The notes under the pieces are model-generated. The model was not told where the DNA came from and did no database searches. It was given only the letters and a program-made list of their open reading frames with translations. This document shows positions 1 to 8,032 of a DNA stretch of 27,754 nt, piece after piece. Source of the stretch: S5-A14a sp022766365 (lineage in GTDB: Bacteria > Bacillota > Clostridia > Peptostreptococcales > Anaerovoracaceae). The stretch lies in assembly GCA_050313295.1 (NCBI GenBank), contig JBNPLD010000017.1. One strand, given 5' to 3'. A program made the translations under genes and the position numbers. How positions within the stretch are numbered: the first letter of the stretch is position 1; each line of letters starts with the position of its first letter.

Positions 1-10
1 GAAAAATGTA

Positions 11-1516
11 ATGGTAAGGAAAAATTGTTTTAAAAGTTTAATTATGACAATAGCAGTAGTTTTATTTGCTAGTTTCTCATATACGTCGATTTTTGCTGAC
101 ACAGATGAGGAAAGTGGAACATCGTATCCGATTTTTCTTTTAAGGGCTGAGTCTGATGATGGTGAGTATAGTGGGTATCACATGAAAAAACAACTGGTTA
201 GAAGCAGTGACGGATATGTGTGGCTTCCTGACCTTCCTGATCCGCCTACAAGTTTAAAAGGATATAAATTTGATCACTATTATCTTAATAACTCCATTAT
301 TAAAGTCACGACCACAACAAAAACAGGAGATGGCAAAACAACCGTTGAGAAAAAAGAGGAGTTAATACCATATAGATCCACGATAAAGTCGCTAAAAAGA
401 ACCAGCGAAACAGTGGAAAATAACGGGTCTCCGGAAACGATAGATGTTAGATTTGCTGTATGGGATACAGGAACTCATTATCATGGACAGAAAGCAGTTT
501 TTATAAAAGATGAAACGAAAGTAACAGAGCCTGTAAATAGTAAAACAGTCAAATCATATGATACTGAAAAGGACGGGAAGACACTTACAGGCTATACGGT
601 AGATGGTAAGTATGTACCGATTTCTAATTCAGATATTGAAACTACAAGTGACTATGAGGAAGCCGTGCAAAAACTAGCAAAACTGTATCATGATTTAGGG
701 ATTAGAATTCAGTATCAGGATGAAACAGATCATAGAGTTGCAGATCCACTTCTGCCTAATTATGACGGATATCAGATGACCATGTGCTCTGATTTTGCTC
801 ATGATTTTTTTAAGTTGCTTACGGGTATCTCCCTGCCAACATCTTCAGTGAAAGCCTTTTCTGATGAAACTTTAGACTCTATTAAGGTGCTAAAGATGGA
901 CGAAAAAGAAATAGGTGATGCATATAGCAATAAAGAACTTGCAAAGAAAATAATTGATTCAGCAAAAGTGGGAGATGTTATCTATGTAGGATTCACTGAA
1001 AAAGGTGGTCATGTAATGATTGTAACTGACTATGTCAAAGATAAAAACGGTAATGTCGTTGATCTTTTGCTTATACACTCTACCGGATTTCTATATGGAT
1101 ATGATGAAGCGAAATCACAAGTAGTTCCGGACTTTACAGAAGGCGGAGTAAAATACACCTATTTTAATAATTGGTATTCAGTAAAAGGGAGCCGGGATTG
1201 GAAAACACTATGCATATTAAGAACGAATAATAACTCTATGAAAAACTATATATTCTATAGGGGGACTGAAGAAATTGCACCGGTATATGAAGACCCTGAG
1301 AAGAAGCCTGAATCTGAGATAAATAGTGATAATTCCGAGGAAAATGTAAGCATAAATAATGCAAGTACAGAAATACATGAAGATAAGACTCAAAATACAG
1401 AAAATGCTTTTACTCCTAAAACAGGTGATAAAAACGACATTGCTCTTTTTTTAATCGTTTTATCTATTTCAGGTGCAGGGGCATTTGTACTTGTCAGAAA
1501 AAATGAAAGGAAGTAA
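11..1516 (+). CDS. Secreted, wall-anchored NlpC/P60-like cysteine peptidase
   Basis: This 501-residue protein has an N-terminal signal peptide (about residues 1-29, ending SIFA), a long extracellular region, and a papain-like module with Cys259 (MCSDFAHDFF), His334 (KGGHVMIV) and His356 (LIHSTG). These match the order Cys, His, polar residue of NlpC/P60 and CHAP peptidoglycan hydrolases. The C-terminus has a Ser/Glu/Asn-rich linker, a sortase-type signal TPKTGD at about 468-473, a hydrophobic segment and the basic tail RKNERK, so it should be attached to the cell wall. The frame stays open to the window edge, but the signal peptide supports the start at 11. It ends 3 bases before the adhesin gene and is probably cotranscribed. 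A role in opening the wall or in mating contact is inferred; the substrate is unknown. Confidence 0.75.
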   Translation: MVRKNCFKSLIMTIAVVLFASFSYTSIFADTDEESGTSYPIFLLRAESDDGEYSGYHMKKQLVRSSDGYVWLPDLPDPPTSLKGYKFDHYYLNNSIIKVTTTTKTGDGKTTVEKKEELIPYRSTIKSLKRTSETVENNGSPETIDVRFAVWDTGTHYHGQKAVFIKDETKVTEPVNSKTVKSYDTEKDGKTLTGYTVDGKYVPISNSDIETTSDYEEAVQKLAKLYHDLGIRIQYQDETDHRVADPLLPNYDGYQMTMCSDFAHDFFKLLTGISLPTSSVKAFSDETLDSIKVLKMDEKEIGDAYSNKELAKKIIDSAKVGDVIYVGFTEKGGHVMIVTDYVKDKNGNVVDLLLIHSTGFLYGYDEAKSQVVPDFTEGGVKYTYFNNWYSVKGSRDWKTLCILRTNNNSMKNYIFYRGTEEIAPVYEDPEKKPESEINSDNSEENVSINNASTEIHEDKTQNTENAFTPKTGDKNDIALFLIVLSISGAGAFVLVRKNERK

Positions 1517-1519
1517 AAA

Positions 1520-4500
1520 ATGCAACAGAGAATTAAACAAATAGGAGTGGCAATATTTACATTAATGTTTGCTATTCTAACGCCTCTATCCGTCTTTGCG
1601 GAAAGTGGTACAGTAACAAGTGCAAGGCAAATATTCCTTGGCGGCGGATCATCTACATGGAGCTTCACTGTAGATGACGGACAAGGGAATATGGACGGAG
1701 CATGTGTAGATCCGACAAACATGAGTATCCCATTAGGTGGACAAAGTGCCAATTTAGAAAAACTGGACAGGAGCTCCCACCTTTGCAAGCTTGCATATCT
1801 GGCTAAGGATGAATTTACAACAGATGTTCAGCAATATGCTGTTGGAAGAGCAGGAGCGAGAATCCTAGGACTTACTGAATATAACCACTATAACTATAGC
1901 AATGTTGTCAACTCAATATATGATAGAGCTAAATCCGTAACCGTTCCGGATGGCTTTGAAGCGTGGCTTGTGAAGCCTACAAATGGGTCACAGATGATAT
2001 TGTCATGGAGATATTCTCCGGTTGGACATTTAAATCTTAAGAAAACAGCTGATAATTCAACAGGCATTGTAACAAAATACCCATCAGGATTTAGCCTTGC
2101 AGGGGCAACTTACGGTGTATATTCATCAAGCTCTCTATCGGGAGATAGTAAAGTTGGAACGCTAATAACTAATGCAAGTGGAAATAGTAACACACTCGAT
2201 CTTAACGCAGGCACATATTACGTAGTTGAAATAAGTCCGTCTAAGGGCTTTAAAAAAGATTTGACGGTACATACTGTAACTGTAACATCAGGTCAGACAG
2301 CTACAGTAACATCAGTTGAGCCACCTGGATTTGGTGAAGCGTATATAAAAAAGAGCGTTGCAAAGAATAAACATTTAACTGATCTTTGCCCGGAGCAGTA
2401 TAGCCTATCGGGAGCAGAATTTCTACTAACTAATAGGGCTGATTCAAGCATCACAGCTAAATTAGTTACCGGAGAAAACGGAATAACAGAAAAACAGAGC
2501 ATAGTTCCAGGAACATACAGTGTTACTGAAACAAAAGCTCCTAAGGGATATAAGATTAATCGAAGTATTCCTGATGTTACAATAACCGAAGGACAGGTTG
2601 CAGAGATAAAAGTTGCTGATGAGCCATTGTTTGACCCACTGTCATTAAAAATACAAAAGAAAGCAGAAAATGGAGCAGATAAGAATTTATCCCTTGAGGG
2701 GGCAGAATATACAGTTAAATATTTCAAAGACTTTCTCACAGAAGATGAGATAAACGCAGGAGCAACACCTTTTAGGACTTGGGTATTTAGAACTGATAAG
2801 AATGGAGAATTCTTTTTTAAACCCAAATATAAAATTGGTGGAGATGAACTATTTTTAAATGACAAAAATATTCCAACAGGGTTACATGGTGCATATGCTT
2901 TCTATGAAACAAAAGCACCAAAAGGGTTTGCAAAAACTGAGGGAATAATTTCACTGCAATATGTGAAACCAAATGAAACATCAGATCAAGTAGTTGTAAT
3001 GAAAGATGTAACGGCAGAAGAAAAGACTCAGAAGGTAAATATCCAGATTCAAAAGGTGGATGCTGAAACAGGAAAGCCTGAACCACAAGGTTATGGCTCA
3101 TTTAAGGGGGCTGTTTTCAGTGTGTGGTACTTTAACGCAACGGAAGGTAAAGATACTAAAGTTGGCACAGTAACAACAGACGAAAATGGATATGGAAGTC
3201 TCGATGCACAAAAACCGGGGTTATACACCATAAAAGAGGAGAAAGCACCGGCAGGATATGTAACGAATAAAAAAGAGGTAAAAGTTGAGGCAAGAATACG
3301 TGAGATAAATACAGCCTTCTTCGACTATAAGTCAAAAGTTCCTGAAAAGCCGATTACAGTTGAGATAACAAAATCGAGCATAAATGAAAAGGGAGAAAAG
3401 GTATCAGTAAAGGGAGCTGTGCTTGCCTTATACACAAGTGATGGAAAAAAACTTGAAGAGTGGACAACAGATGGTAAAGCTCATATCTTAAAGGCACTAC
3501 CAAAGGGAGAATACGTTATAAAAGAGCTAAAGACTCCAAAGGGTTATTTGCCGCTTGAAGAAGACTTTAGATTTACAGTAAGGGAAACGGAAGATGTTCA
3601 GAAAAAGGATGTATTCAACGAGCCAATTCCTGAAGTAAAAACAGTAGCAACCTTTGAGACAGGAACAAAAGAATCACTACCCAAAGAGGTGGTAACTGTC
3701 TTTGACAAGTTTGAATATAAGAAAGTACTCAAGGGTCACCCATATGAGATAAGAGCTAAACTTGTTGAAAAGGATAATGTATCAAACGTTATCGCAGAAG
3801 ATAATAAGGAGTTTATAGCAGAAAATTATAAAGGAATTGAAACACTTAAATTTACCTTTAACGCAAAAGACCTTAAAGGCAAAAGACTTGTAGTACTTAC
3901 AGAGCTTCATAGGCTTGATAGAAAGGACAATACTCTCGTTGCTGTACATAAGGATATAAACAACATTGATGAAACCGTAGTAATTCCTAAGATTAATACA
4001 ACAGCTAAAGATAAAAAAGATGGTGGCAAAGACCTACTTGCAGGAAAGAAAGAAACGATAGTTGACAAGGTATCTTACACTAATCTAATTATTGGAAGAA
4101 AATATAAGGTTAGTGGTAAACTTATGAATAAGGAAACTGGAAAGCCAGTCCTTGATAACGGTAAAGAGATAACAGCAGAAAAAGAGTTTACAGCCGAAAC
4201 AAGTAGCGGATTTGTTAATTTAGAGTTTATATTCAATGCCTCAGCTCTTGCAGGTAAAACTGTAGTTGTCTTTGAAGATGTATACCAGGATAAAATCAAG
4301 GTAGCAACTCATGCAGAAATAACTGACAAAGAGCAAAGTATATATATCCCTAAGATTGGAACTAAGCTAACTGGTAAAGACTCAGAGGAGAAAGAATTCC
4401 ACGCTTTTGATAAGATTGAACTTAGAGACACTATGAAGTACGAAAATCTAATCAAGGGTAAAGTATACTATGCTAAGGGCGAAATCATAAACAAGGAAAC

Positions 4501-5233
4501 AGGAAAGGCTATTCAGAAGGCTGAGGGTAACTTTATCGCTGATGAGGAAAACGGAGAAGCAAGTCTTGATTTTACAATCAATGCTAAAGACCTAAAAGGT
4601 GCTGAACTAGTATGCTTTGAAGAAATCTATACTATTGACGATGAGGGAAGTCCTGACAAATTAGTCGGTGAACACAAAGATATTAATGATAAGGGTCAGA
4701 CAGTTAAAATAGTAGAGCCTAAAATAGGAACACAGGCACAGGCAAATGGCGGAAAGAAATCTGTTACTGAAGATAAGGATATAACATTAATTGATAGGGT
4801 ATCTTATTATGATTTACTAATTGGAAAAGAATATACAATCAAAGGTATTCTCATGGATAAGAGTACCGGAAAGCCTTTAATGGTTAATGGTAAAGAGATT
4901 AGAGCTGAGAAAACATTTGTTGCAAAGGCTAAAAATGGCGAGGAAACCTTGACATTTAAGTTTAGTGGAAAAGGTCTTGGCGGTAAAACTGTAGTTGTTT
5001 TTGAAGATGTATATCAGGACAGAAAACTCATTGGAACTCATAGTGATATAAACGACTTAGGGCAAAGCATTAAGATTTATAAACTAGGCGAAATAACCAT
5101 AACAGATAAGGATAAATTTAAACGCCTTAGCGTTATGACAGGCGATAGCAATGAGGCAATATATTATCTCTTAGTCATTTTAGCCCTAGGCACAGTAGCA
5201 GTTTTAATCAATAGAAGAAAAAATGAAAAGTAA
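1520..5233 (+). CDS. Thioester/SpaA/VaFE-repeat surface adhesin, sortase-type anchor
   Basis: This 1237-residue secreted protein has a signal peptide (about 1-27, ending VFA). The N-terminal domain with Cys62 in the context GACVDP resembles thioester-forming adhesin domains. SpaA/Cna-B-like domains follow, each closing with a motif like ETKAPKGY (residues 338-344, 463-470, 572-580, 668-676), as in isopeptide-stabilised pilins. About four VaFE-type repeats then cover roughly 710-1180, with hallmark strands VFEDVY (918-922), CFEEIY (1032-1037) and VFEDVY (1160-1165), each followed by a [HT]-x-DIND-x-x-QS/T-like strand. The tail has MTGD, a hydrophobic segment and RRKNEK, a sorting signal without the usual LP. 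The start has an aggaag ribosome site 6-11 bases upstream. Such proteins are common in Clostridial conjugative elements. Binding to recipients or host surfaces is inferred. Confidence 0.85.
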   Translation: MQQRIKQIGVAIFTLMFAILTPLSVFAESGTVTSARQIFLGGGSSTWSFTVDDGQGNMDGACVDPTNMSIPLGGQSANLEKLDRSSHLCKLAYLAKDEFTTDVQQYAVGRAGARILGLTEYNHYNYSNVVNSIYDRAKSVTVPDGFEAWLVKPTNGSQMILSWRYSPVGHLNLKKTADNSTGIVTKYPSGFSLAGATYGVYSSSSLSGDSKVGTLITNASGNSNTLDLNAGTYYVVEISPSKGFKKDLTVHTVTVTSGQTATVTSVEPPGFGEAYIKKSVAKNKHLTDLCPEQYSLSGAEFLLTNRADSSITAKLVTGENGITEKQSIVPGTYSVTETKAPKGYKINRSIPDVTITEGQVAEIKVADEPLFDPLSLKIQKKAENGADKNLSLEGAEYTVKYFKDFLTEDEINAGATPFRTWVFRTDKNGEFFFKPKYKIGGDELFLNDKNIPTGLHGAYAFYETKAPKGFAKTEGIISLQYVKPNETSDQVVVMKDVTAEEKTQKVNIQIQKVDAETGKPEPQGYGSFKGAVFSVWYFNATEGKDTKVGTVTTDENGYGSLDAQKPGLYTIKEEKAPAGYVTNKKEVKVEARIREINTAFFDYKSKVPEKPITVEITKSSINEKGEKVSVKGAVLALYTSDGKKLEEWTTDGKAHILKALPKGEYVIKELKTPKGYLPLEEDFRFTVRETEDVQKKDVFNEPIPEVKTVATFETGTKESLPKEVVTVFDKFEYKKVLKGHPYEIRAKLVEKDNVSNVIAEDNKEFIAENYKGIETLKFTFNAKDLKGKRLVVLTELHRLDRKDNTLVAVHKDINNIDETVVIPKINTTAKDKKDGGKDLLAGKKETIVDKVSYTNLIIGRKYKVSGKLMNKETGKPVLDNGKEITAEKEFTAETSSGFVNLEFIFNASALAGKTVVVFEDVYQDKIKVATHAEITDKEQSIYIPKIGTKLTGKDSEEKEFHAFDKIELRDTMKYENLIKGKVYYAKGEIINKETGKAIQKAEGNFIADEENGEASLDFTINAKDLKGAELVCFEEIYTIDDEGSPDKLVGEHKDINDKGQTVKIVEPKIGTQAQANGGKKSVTEDKDITLIDRVSYYDLLIGKEYTIKGILMDKSTGKPLMVNGKEIRAEKTFVAKAKNGEETLTFKFSGKGLGGKTVVVFEDVYQDRKLIGTHSDINDLGQSIKIYKLGEITITDKDKFKRLSVMTGDSNEAIYYLLVILALGTVAVLINRRKNEK

Positions 5234-5245
5234 AATTCCAGTGTT

Positions 5246-5279
5246 AAAGGATAGATTGTCTATCCTTTATATATTTTTT
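5246..5279 (+). terminator. Hairpin terminator or attenuator between adhesin and ssb
   Basis: A perfect 10-bp stem (AAAGGATAGA, loop TTG, TCTATCCTTT) is followed by a T-rich run ending in TTTTTT. It lies 12 bases after the adhesin stop and ends 13 bases before the ssb ATG, so read-through would have to be controlled for ssb to share the upstream transcript. Confidence 0.7.
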
Positions 5280-5292
5280 GAAAGGATAAAAA

Positions 5293-5631
5293 ATGAACAA
5301 GTCTTTATTTATAGGAAGAGTAGTAAAAAATCCTGATTTTAAGATGACAGAAAGTACTGACATAGCAAAATTTACACTTGCAGTAGACAGACATTCAAAA
5401 GACAAGGCAGCAGACTTTGTAACCATTACGGCATTTTCAAATCTTGCAGATATTTGTGAAAAATATATAAAAAAAGGACAACTTGTGTATGTAGAAGCCT
5501 TTGTTAAAACAGGAAGTTATGAGAAAGATAATAAAAAGATTTACACAACAGACTTTATAGCAAGTGATGTAAGGATCCTTATATGGAAGAGCGGTAATGA
5601 TAAGGGCGAGGAACAAAATGAAAAGAAATAA
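5293..5631 (+). CDS. ssb: Single-stranded DNA-binding protein, short ICE type
   Basis: This 112-residue OB-fold protein begins MNKSLFIGRVVKNPDF and contains AKFTLAVDR, DFVTITAFSNLAD and KKGQLVYVEAFVKTGSYE, the standard order of SSB strands. It would coat single-stranded DNA in the recipient or donor during transfer. Chromosomal SSBs are usually longer and end in an acidic tip close to DDDIPF; this one ends GEEQNEKK and lacks the tip, so it may not recruit the usual SSB partners. The ribosome site gaaagg is 7-12 bases upstream of the ATG. Its last codons overlap the ATG of the next gene at 5618, indicating coupling. Confidence 0.85.
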   Translation: MNKSLFIGRVVKNPDFKMTESTDIAKFTLAVDRHSKDKAADFVTITAFSNLADICEKYIKKGQLVYVEAFVKTGSYEKDNKKIYTTDFIASDVRILIWKSGNDKGEEQNEKK

Positions 5632-6556
5632 GTTTAAGGTATTTTTATCTATGCTTTTAATTTTTCTTTTCTCAACTAGTATTACTTTTGCAAAAAGCGA
5701 AAAAGAAAAGACATATATTGTTGAATATATAGGGGGGAAGGAAGATATAAAGGCGGAAAAGAGGCTTAAAGAAAAGGGCAAGGAGTATGTATTAAAGGAT
5801 GTAAGGGTTAGAGAAAAACCCTTTGAGATAAAAAAGAGCGTGACAAAGGACGAGAAAGGGGAATATCCAAGAGAGATAAAATATTGGTATAAAGGCAAAG
5901 CATATAAGTTAAAGGCTTTGAAAGAGAATTTTAAAAAGGAAAAAGAAAAGAGAGAAGAGTATATTGAATATCAAAGTAGAGCCGATATAAAGCAGGAAAT
6001 AACAAAGGACAATTTAACATACTCTTTGGAACAAGTTAGCCAAAATAACAAGACTGAGGACTTCAAAGCACCGGCTATTTTTACTAAATATGGCATAGAT
6101 TCTAATGAATATATCTTTAATGGCAAAAAAGTAGTTGTAGAAGATACTCCGGCATGGCAAGGCTATGAAAATGATATTAAAGACTACCTTGGCATTAATG
6201 GCAGTTCATATAGAATTACCGGCGGACGCTTTACTTCAGGAAACATATTAGTTGATGAAGTTAGTGAAAAGTATGAAAGAAGAGCTGAATTTTATGGAAC
6301 AAAAATAGTACCGTTTTTCACAGCAAAATATGTCTTTGAAGACGAAAAAGACGAAGGTAGTAATGGAGAGGTAACTTATGGAATAAAGGGAGCAAAGAAA
6401 ATAAAAAAAACACTCATATATGAGGAAGTGCAAAAGAAAATAACGTTAAAAGAAATCATAGCATATGGAGCAGGAATTTTAGTAGTAAGTTTAGGCATGG
6501 GATATATCTTATATATCTTAGCAAAGAAAAATAAAAAAAGAAAAGAGGAAAAATAA
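5618..6556 (+). CDS. Secreted single-pass membrane protein of the transfer operon
   Basis: No family is recognised. The 312-residue product has a signal peptide (about 1-25, ending SITFA), a very lysine- and glutamate-rich extracellular region of about 250 residues, a hydrophobic C-terminal segment (about 281-303) and the tail KKNKKRKEEK, so it should sit outside the membrane with a cytosolic basic anchor. The start at 5618 is preferred over an in-frame ATA/ATG-like codon at 5597 because it has gggcgagg upstream and directly precedes the signal peptide. It overlaps ssb by 14 bases and abuts the pilin gene with no gap. Its position next to the pilin suggests a surface or channel component of the T4SS. 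Confidence 0.6.
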   Translation: MKRNKFKVFLSMLLIFLFSTSITFAKSEKEKTYIVEYIGGKEDIKAEKRLKEKGKEYVLKDVRVREKPFEIKKSVTKDEKGEYPREIKYWYKGKAYKLKALKENFKKEKEKREEYIEYQSRADIKQEITKDNLTYSLEQVSQNNKTEDFKAPAIFTKYGIDSNEYIFNGKKVVVEDTPAWQGYENDIKDYLGINGSSYRITGGRFTSGNILVDEVSEKYERRAEFYGTKIVPFFTAKYVFEDEKDEGSNGEVTYGIKGAKKIKKTLIYEEVQKKITLKEIIAYGAGILVVSLGMGYILYILAKKNKKRKEEK

Positions 6557-6781
6557 ATGTCAAAATTTATACAAGGAATTTATCAAATTTGTAATGATGC
6601 ACAGCCACTTATCCTAGCAATTTTAATACTTATGCTTGTAGTTGCCGGAATTGGTATGATTATTGGTGGAGAGGAAGCAAGAGGCTGGATTAAGGAAAGA
6701 ATTAAATATATTCTTTTTGGAGCTGCAATTGGTTTTGGAGCAACAGAGCTTGGAAAGCTCATCGCAAGCTGGTTTATGTAA
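6557..6781 (+). CDS. VirB2/TrbC-like pilin or channel subunit
   Basis: A 74-residue protein with two hydrophobic helices (about 16-38 and 50-70) joined by a short charged loop, GGEEARGWIKERIK. This is the architecture and size of VirB2/TrbC-type subunits of Gram-positive T4SS, where the small protein lacks a long cleaved leader. It starts directly after the TAA of the preceding gene, with gaaaagaggaa as ribosome site. It is the last gene of the first module; about 190 bases of hairpin-rich DNA follow. Confidence rests on topology and context because such small proteins have little sequence signature. Confidence 0.7.
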   Translation: MSKFIQGIYQICNDAQPLILAILILMLVVAGIGMIIGGEEARGWIKERIKYILFGAAIGFGATELGKLIASWFM

Positions 6782-6837
6782 GATTTAAGGGTTTTTAGCC
6801 TCTATATATACCAATGTGTCAATACACCTTGAAAATC

Positions 6838-6858
6838 GCTTAAATCGAAAATTAGAGC
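6838..6858 (+). repeat. 21-nt intergenic motif, copy A
   Basis: A 21-nt block whose centre is TAAATCGAAAATTAG, closed by GCT and AGC, is identical to the block at 17817-17837. Identity extends to 27 nt (6832-6858) with one mismatch. Here the flanks CTTGAAAATCGCT and AGCGTTTTAAAG can pair with a one-base bulge and one mismatch, presenting the shared sequence as a loop. No T-run follows, so this copy is not an intrinsic terminator. Confidence 0.6.
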
Positions 6859-6906
6859 GTTTTAAAGGGGATTTGAAGATAAAATAAAAAGATAATTTAA
6901 GTAGAT

Positions 6907-6959
6907 AAGCAAGGCTTAAATTGTAATTGAAATAAATTACATAAGCCTTGCTTTTATTT
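6907..6959 (+). terminator. Long hairpin with T-rich tail directly before a ribosome site
   Basis: The 12-bp perfect arms AAGCAAGGCTTA and TAAGCCTTGCTT (6907-6918, 6942-6953) enclose a second 7-bp stem, TGTAATT/AATTACA, with loop GAAATA. TTATTTA follows. The structure ends only a couple of bases before the GGAG of the 28-aa ORF. It is one of four hairpins in the window sharing the 3' arm CCTTGCTTTT. Termination of module 1 or attenuation of module 2 is inferred. Confidence 0.7.
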
Positions 6960-6972
6960 AGGAGAAAAGAGC

Positions 6973-7059
6973 ATGGAAGAGAAAATCATTTTTATAGACA
7001 AAGAAACATTAAGCAAAGAAGAAATGATAAATGGCGGAGAAAGTGAAGATGAAGAGTAA
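6973..7059 (+). CDS. 28-aa ORF leading the transfer operon
   Basis: A small ORF begins MEEKIIFIDKETLSKEE and ends GGESEDEE. It has a clear ribosome site (GGAGAAAAG, GGAG 8 bases before the ATG) and its last 11 bases overlap the chosen start of the ArdC gene at 7049, so translation is likely coupled. It lies right behind the attenuator-like hairpin. It may be a leader peptide or a small real protein; its acidic composition is all that can be seen. No known family is recognised. Confidence 0.5.
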   Translation: MEEKIIFIDKETLSKEEMINGGESEDEE

Positions 7060-8032
7060 AAAGCCATTTAGAGAAGAGATAGCAGAAGCCTTTGTTAAAT
7101 CTCTTGAAGAAGAGAATCTTGTGTGGGTAAAAGGCTGGAATGGTGGTACGGGAGCACCCATTAATTTTGCAAGAGATAAAGAGTATAAAGGCATCAATAA
7201 ACTTTATCTAAAAAAGATAGAGACAGAAAATGATTTTAATGATAATAGGTGGTTAACTTTTAAGCAGATTGTAGATAACGATTTTCATTTAAAGAAAGGA
7301 AGCAGGGGCTTTAAGGTTGAATACTTTATTCCATATGATGTAGAAAATAAAAAATGGATAACATGGGAAGAATTTGAAGAAAATCAGAACAACAAAGATA
7401 AAGTTTATAAAATAAAGCCCAAGTATTACACCGTTTTTAATGCAAGCCAAATAGAAGGCATCGAAAAGTTAGAGCGAAAATATGAATTGAACGAGATAGA
7501 AAGAGAGGAAGTTATTGAGAAAATATCAAAAGGTATGGAAGTAGAAATAATTGAAAAAGAAGGAAATAACAGGGCATACTATGATATTTTAAGTGATAAA
7601 ATCGTGATTCCACAAAGAGGACAGTTTAAAAATAAAGAGTATTATGCGTCTACGCTGCTACATGAGCTATCTCATGCTACAGGCTCAGAAAATAGACTTA
7701 ATAGAGATATGCAAAATAAATTTGGAACTAAGAAGTATGGATTTGAAGAACTTGTCGCAGAAATTAGTTCCTCTTTTATGAGTGAATATATTAGTGATTC
7801 TTTGAATGAGGATGTTTTAAGTAACCATAAGGCATATGTAAAATCATGGATAGAAAATATCAGAGAAGATAAAGATTTTCTATTTAAAGCAATTAAAGAA
7901 GCAGATAAGGCAAGCGATTACATGATTGAAAAAGGAGAACTAAGAGAATATCTCAAAGATAGAGAAAAGTTAAATAAAGAAGAAATTGAAAATAAAAATG
8001 AGAGGGAAAGAGAGGAAGAAGTAGAGTTTTGA
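7049..8032 (+). CDS. ArdC-like antirestriction protein with zincin domain
   Basis: This 327-residue protein has two parts. The N-terminal ssDNA-binding ArdC/DUF1738 domain (about 1-130) carries AEAFVKSLEEENLVWVKGW, FKQIVD and KKGSRGFKVEYF. The metallopeptidase domain carries the HELSH motif (His205, Glu206, His209), followed by EELVAEISS, whose Glu234 or Glu238 is the probable third zinc ligand. ArdC proteins enter or act in the recipient and protect incoming ssDNA from restriction; cleavage of a protein target is plausible but not proven. The start at 7049 is chosen over 7031 because GGAG lies 10 bases upstream, whereas 7031 has only a weak site. The gene ends in TTGA, overlapping the next start. 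Confidence 0.85.
   Translation: MKSKKPFREEIAEAFVKSLEEENLVWVKGWNGGTGAPINFARDKEYKGINKLYLKKIETENDFNDNRWLTFKQIVDNDFHLKKGSRGFKVEYFIPYDVENKKWITWEEFEENQNNKDKVYKIKPKYYTVFNASQIEGIEKLERKYELNEIEREEVIEKISKGMEVEIIEKEGNNRAYYDILSDKIVIPQRGQFKNKEYYASTLLHELSHATGSENRLNRDMQNKFGTKKYGFEELVAEISSSFMSEYISDSLNEDVLSNHKAYVKSWIENIREDKDFLFKAIKEADKASDYMIEKGELREYLKDREKLNKEEIENKNEREREEEVEF

Noticed and set aside
2293..3101. Minus-strand open frames inside the adhesin gene
   Set aside because: Shadow frames from a biased coding sequence; no start signals or domain patterns.
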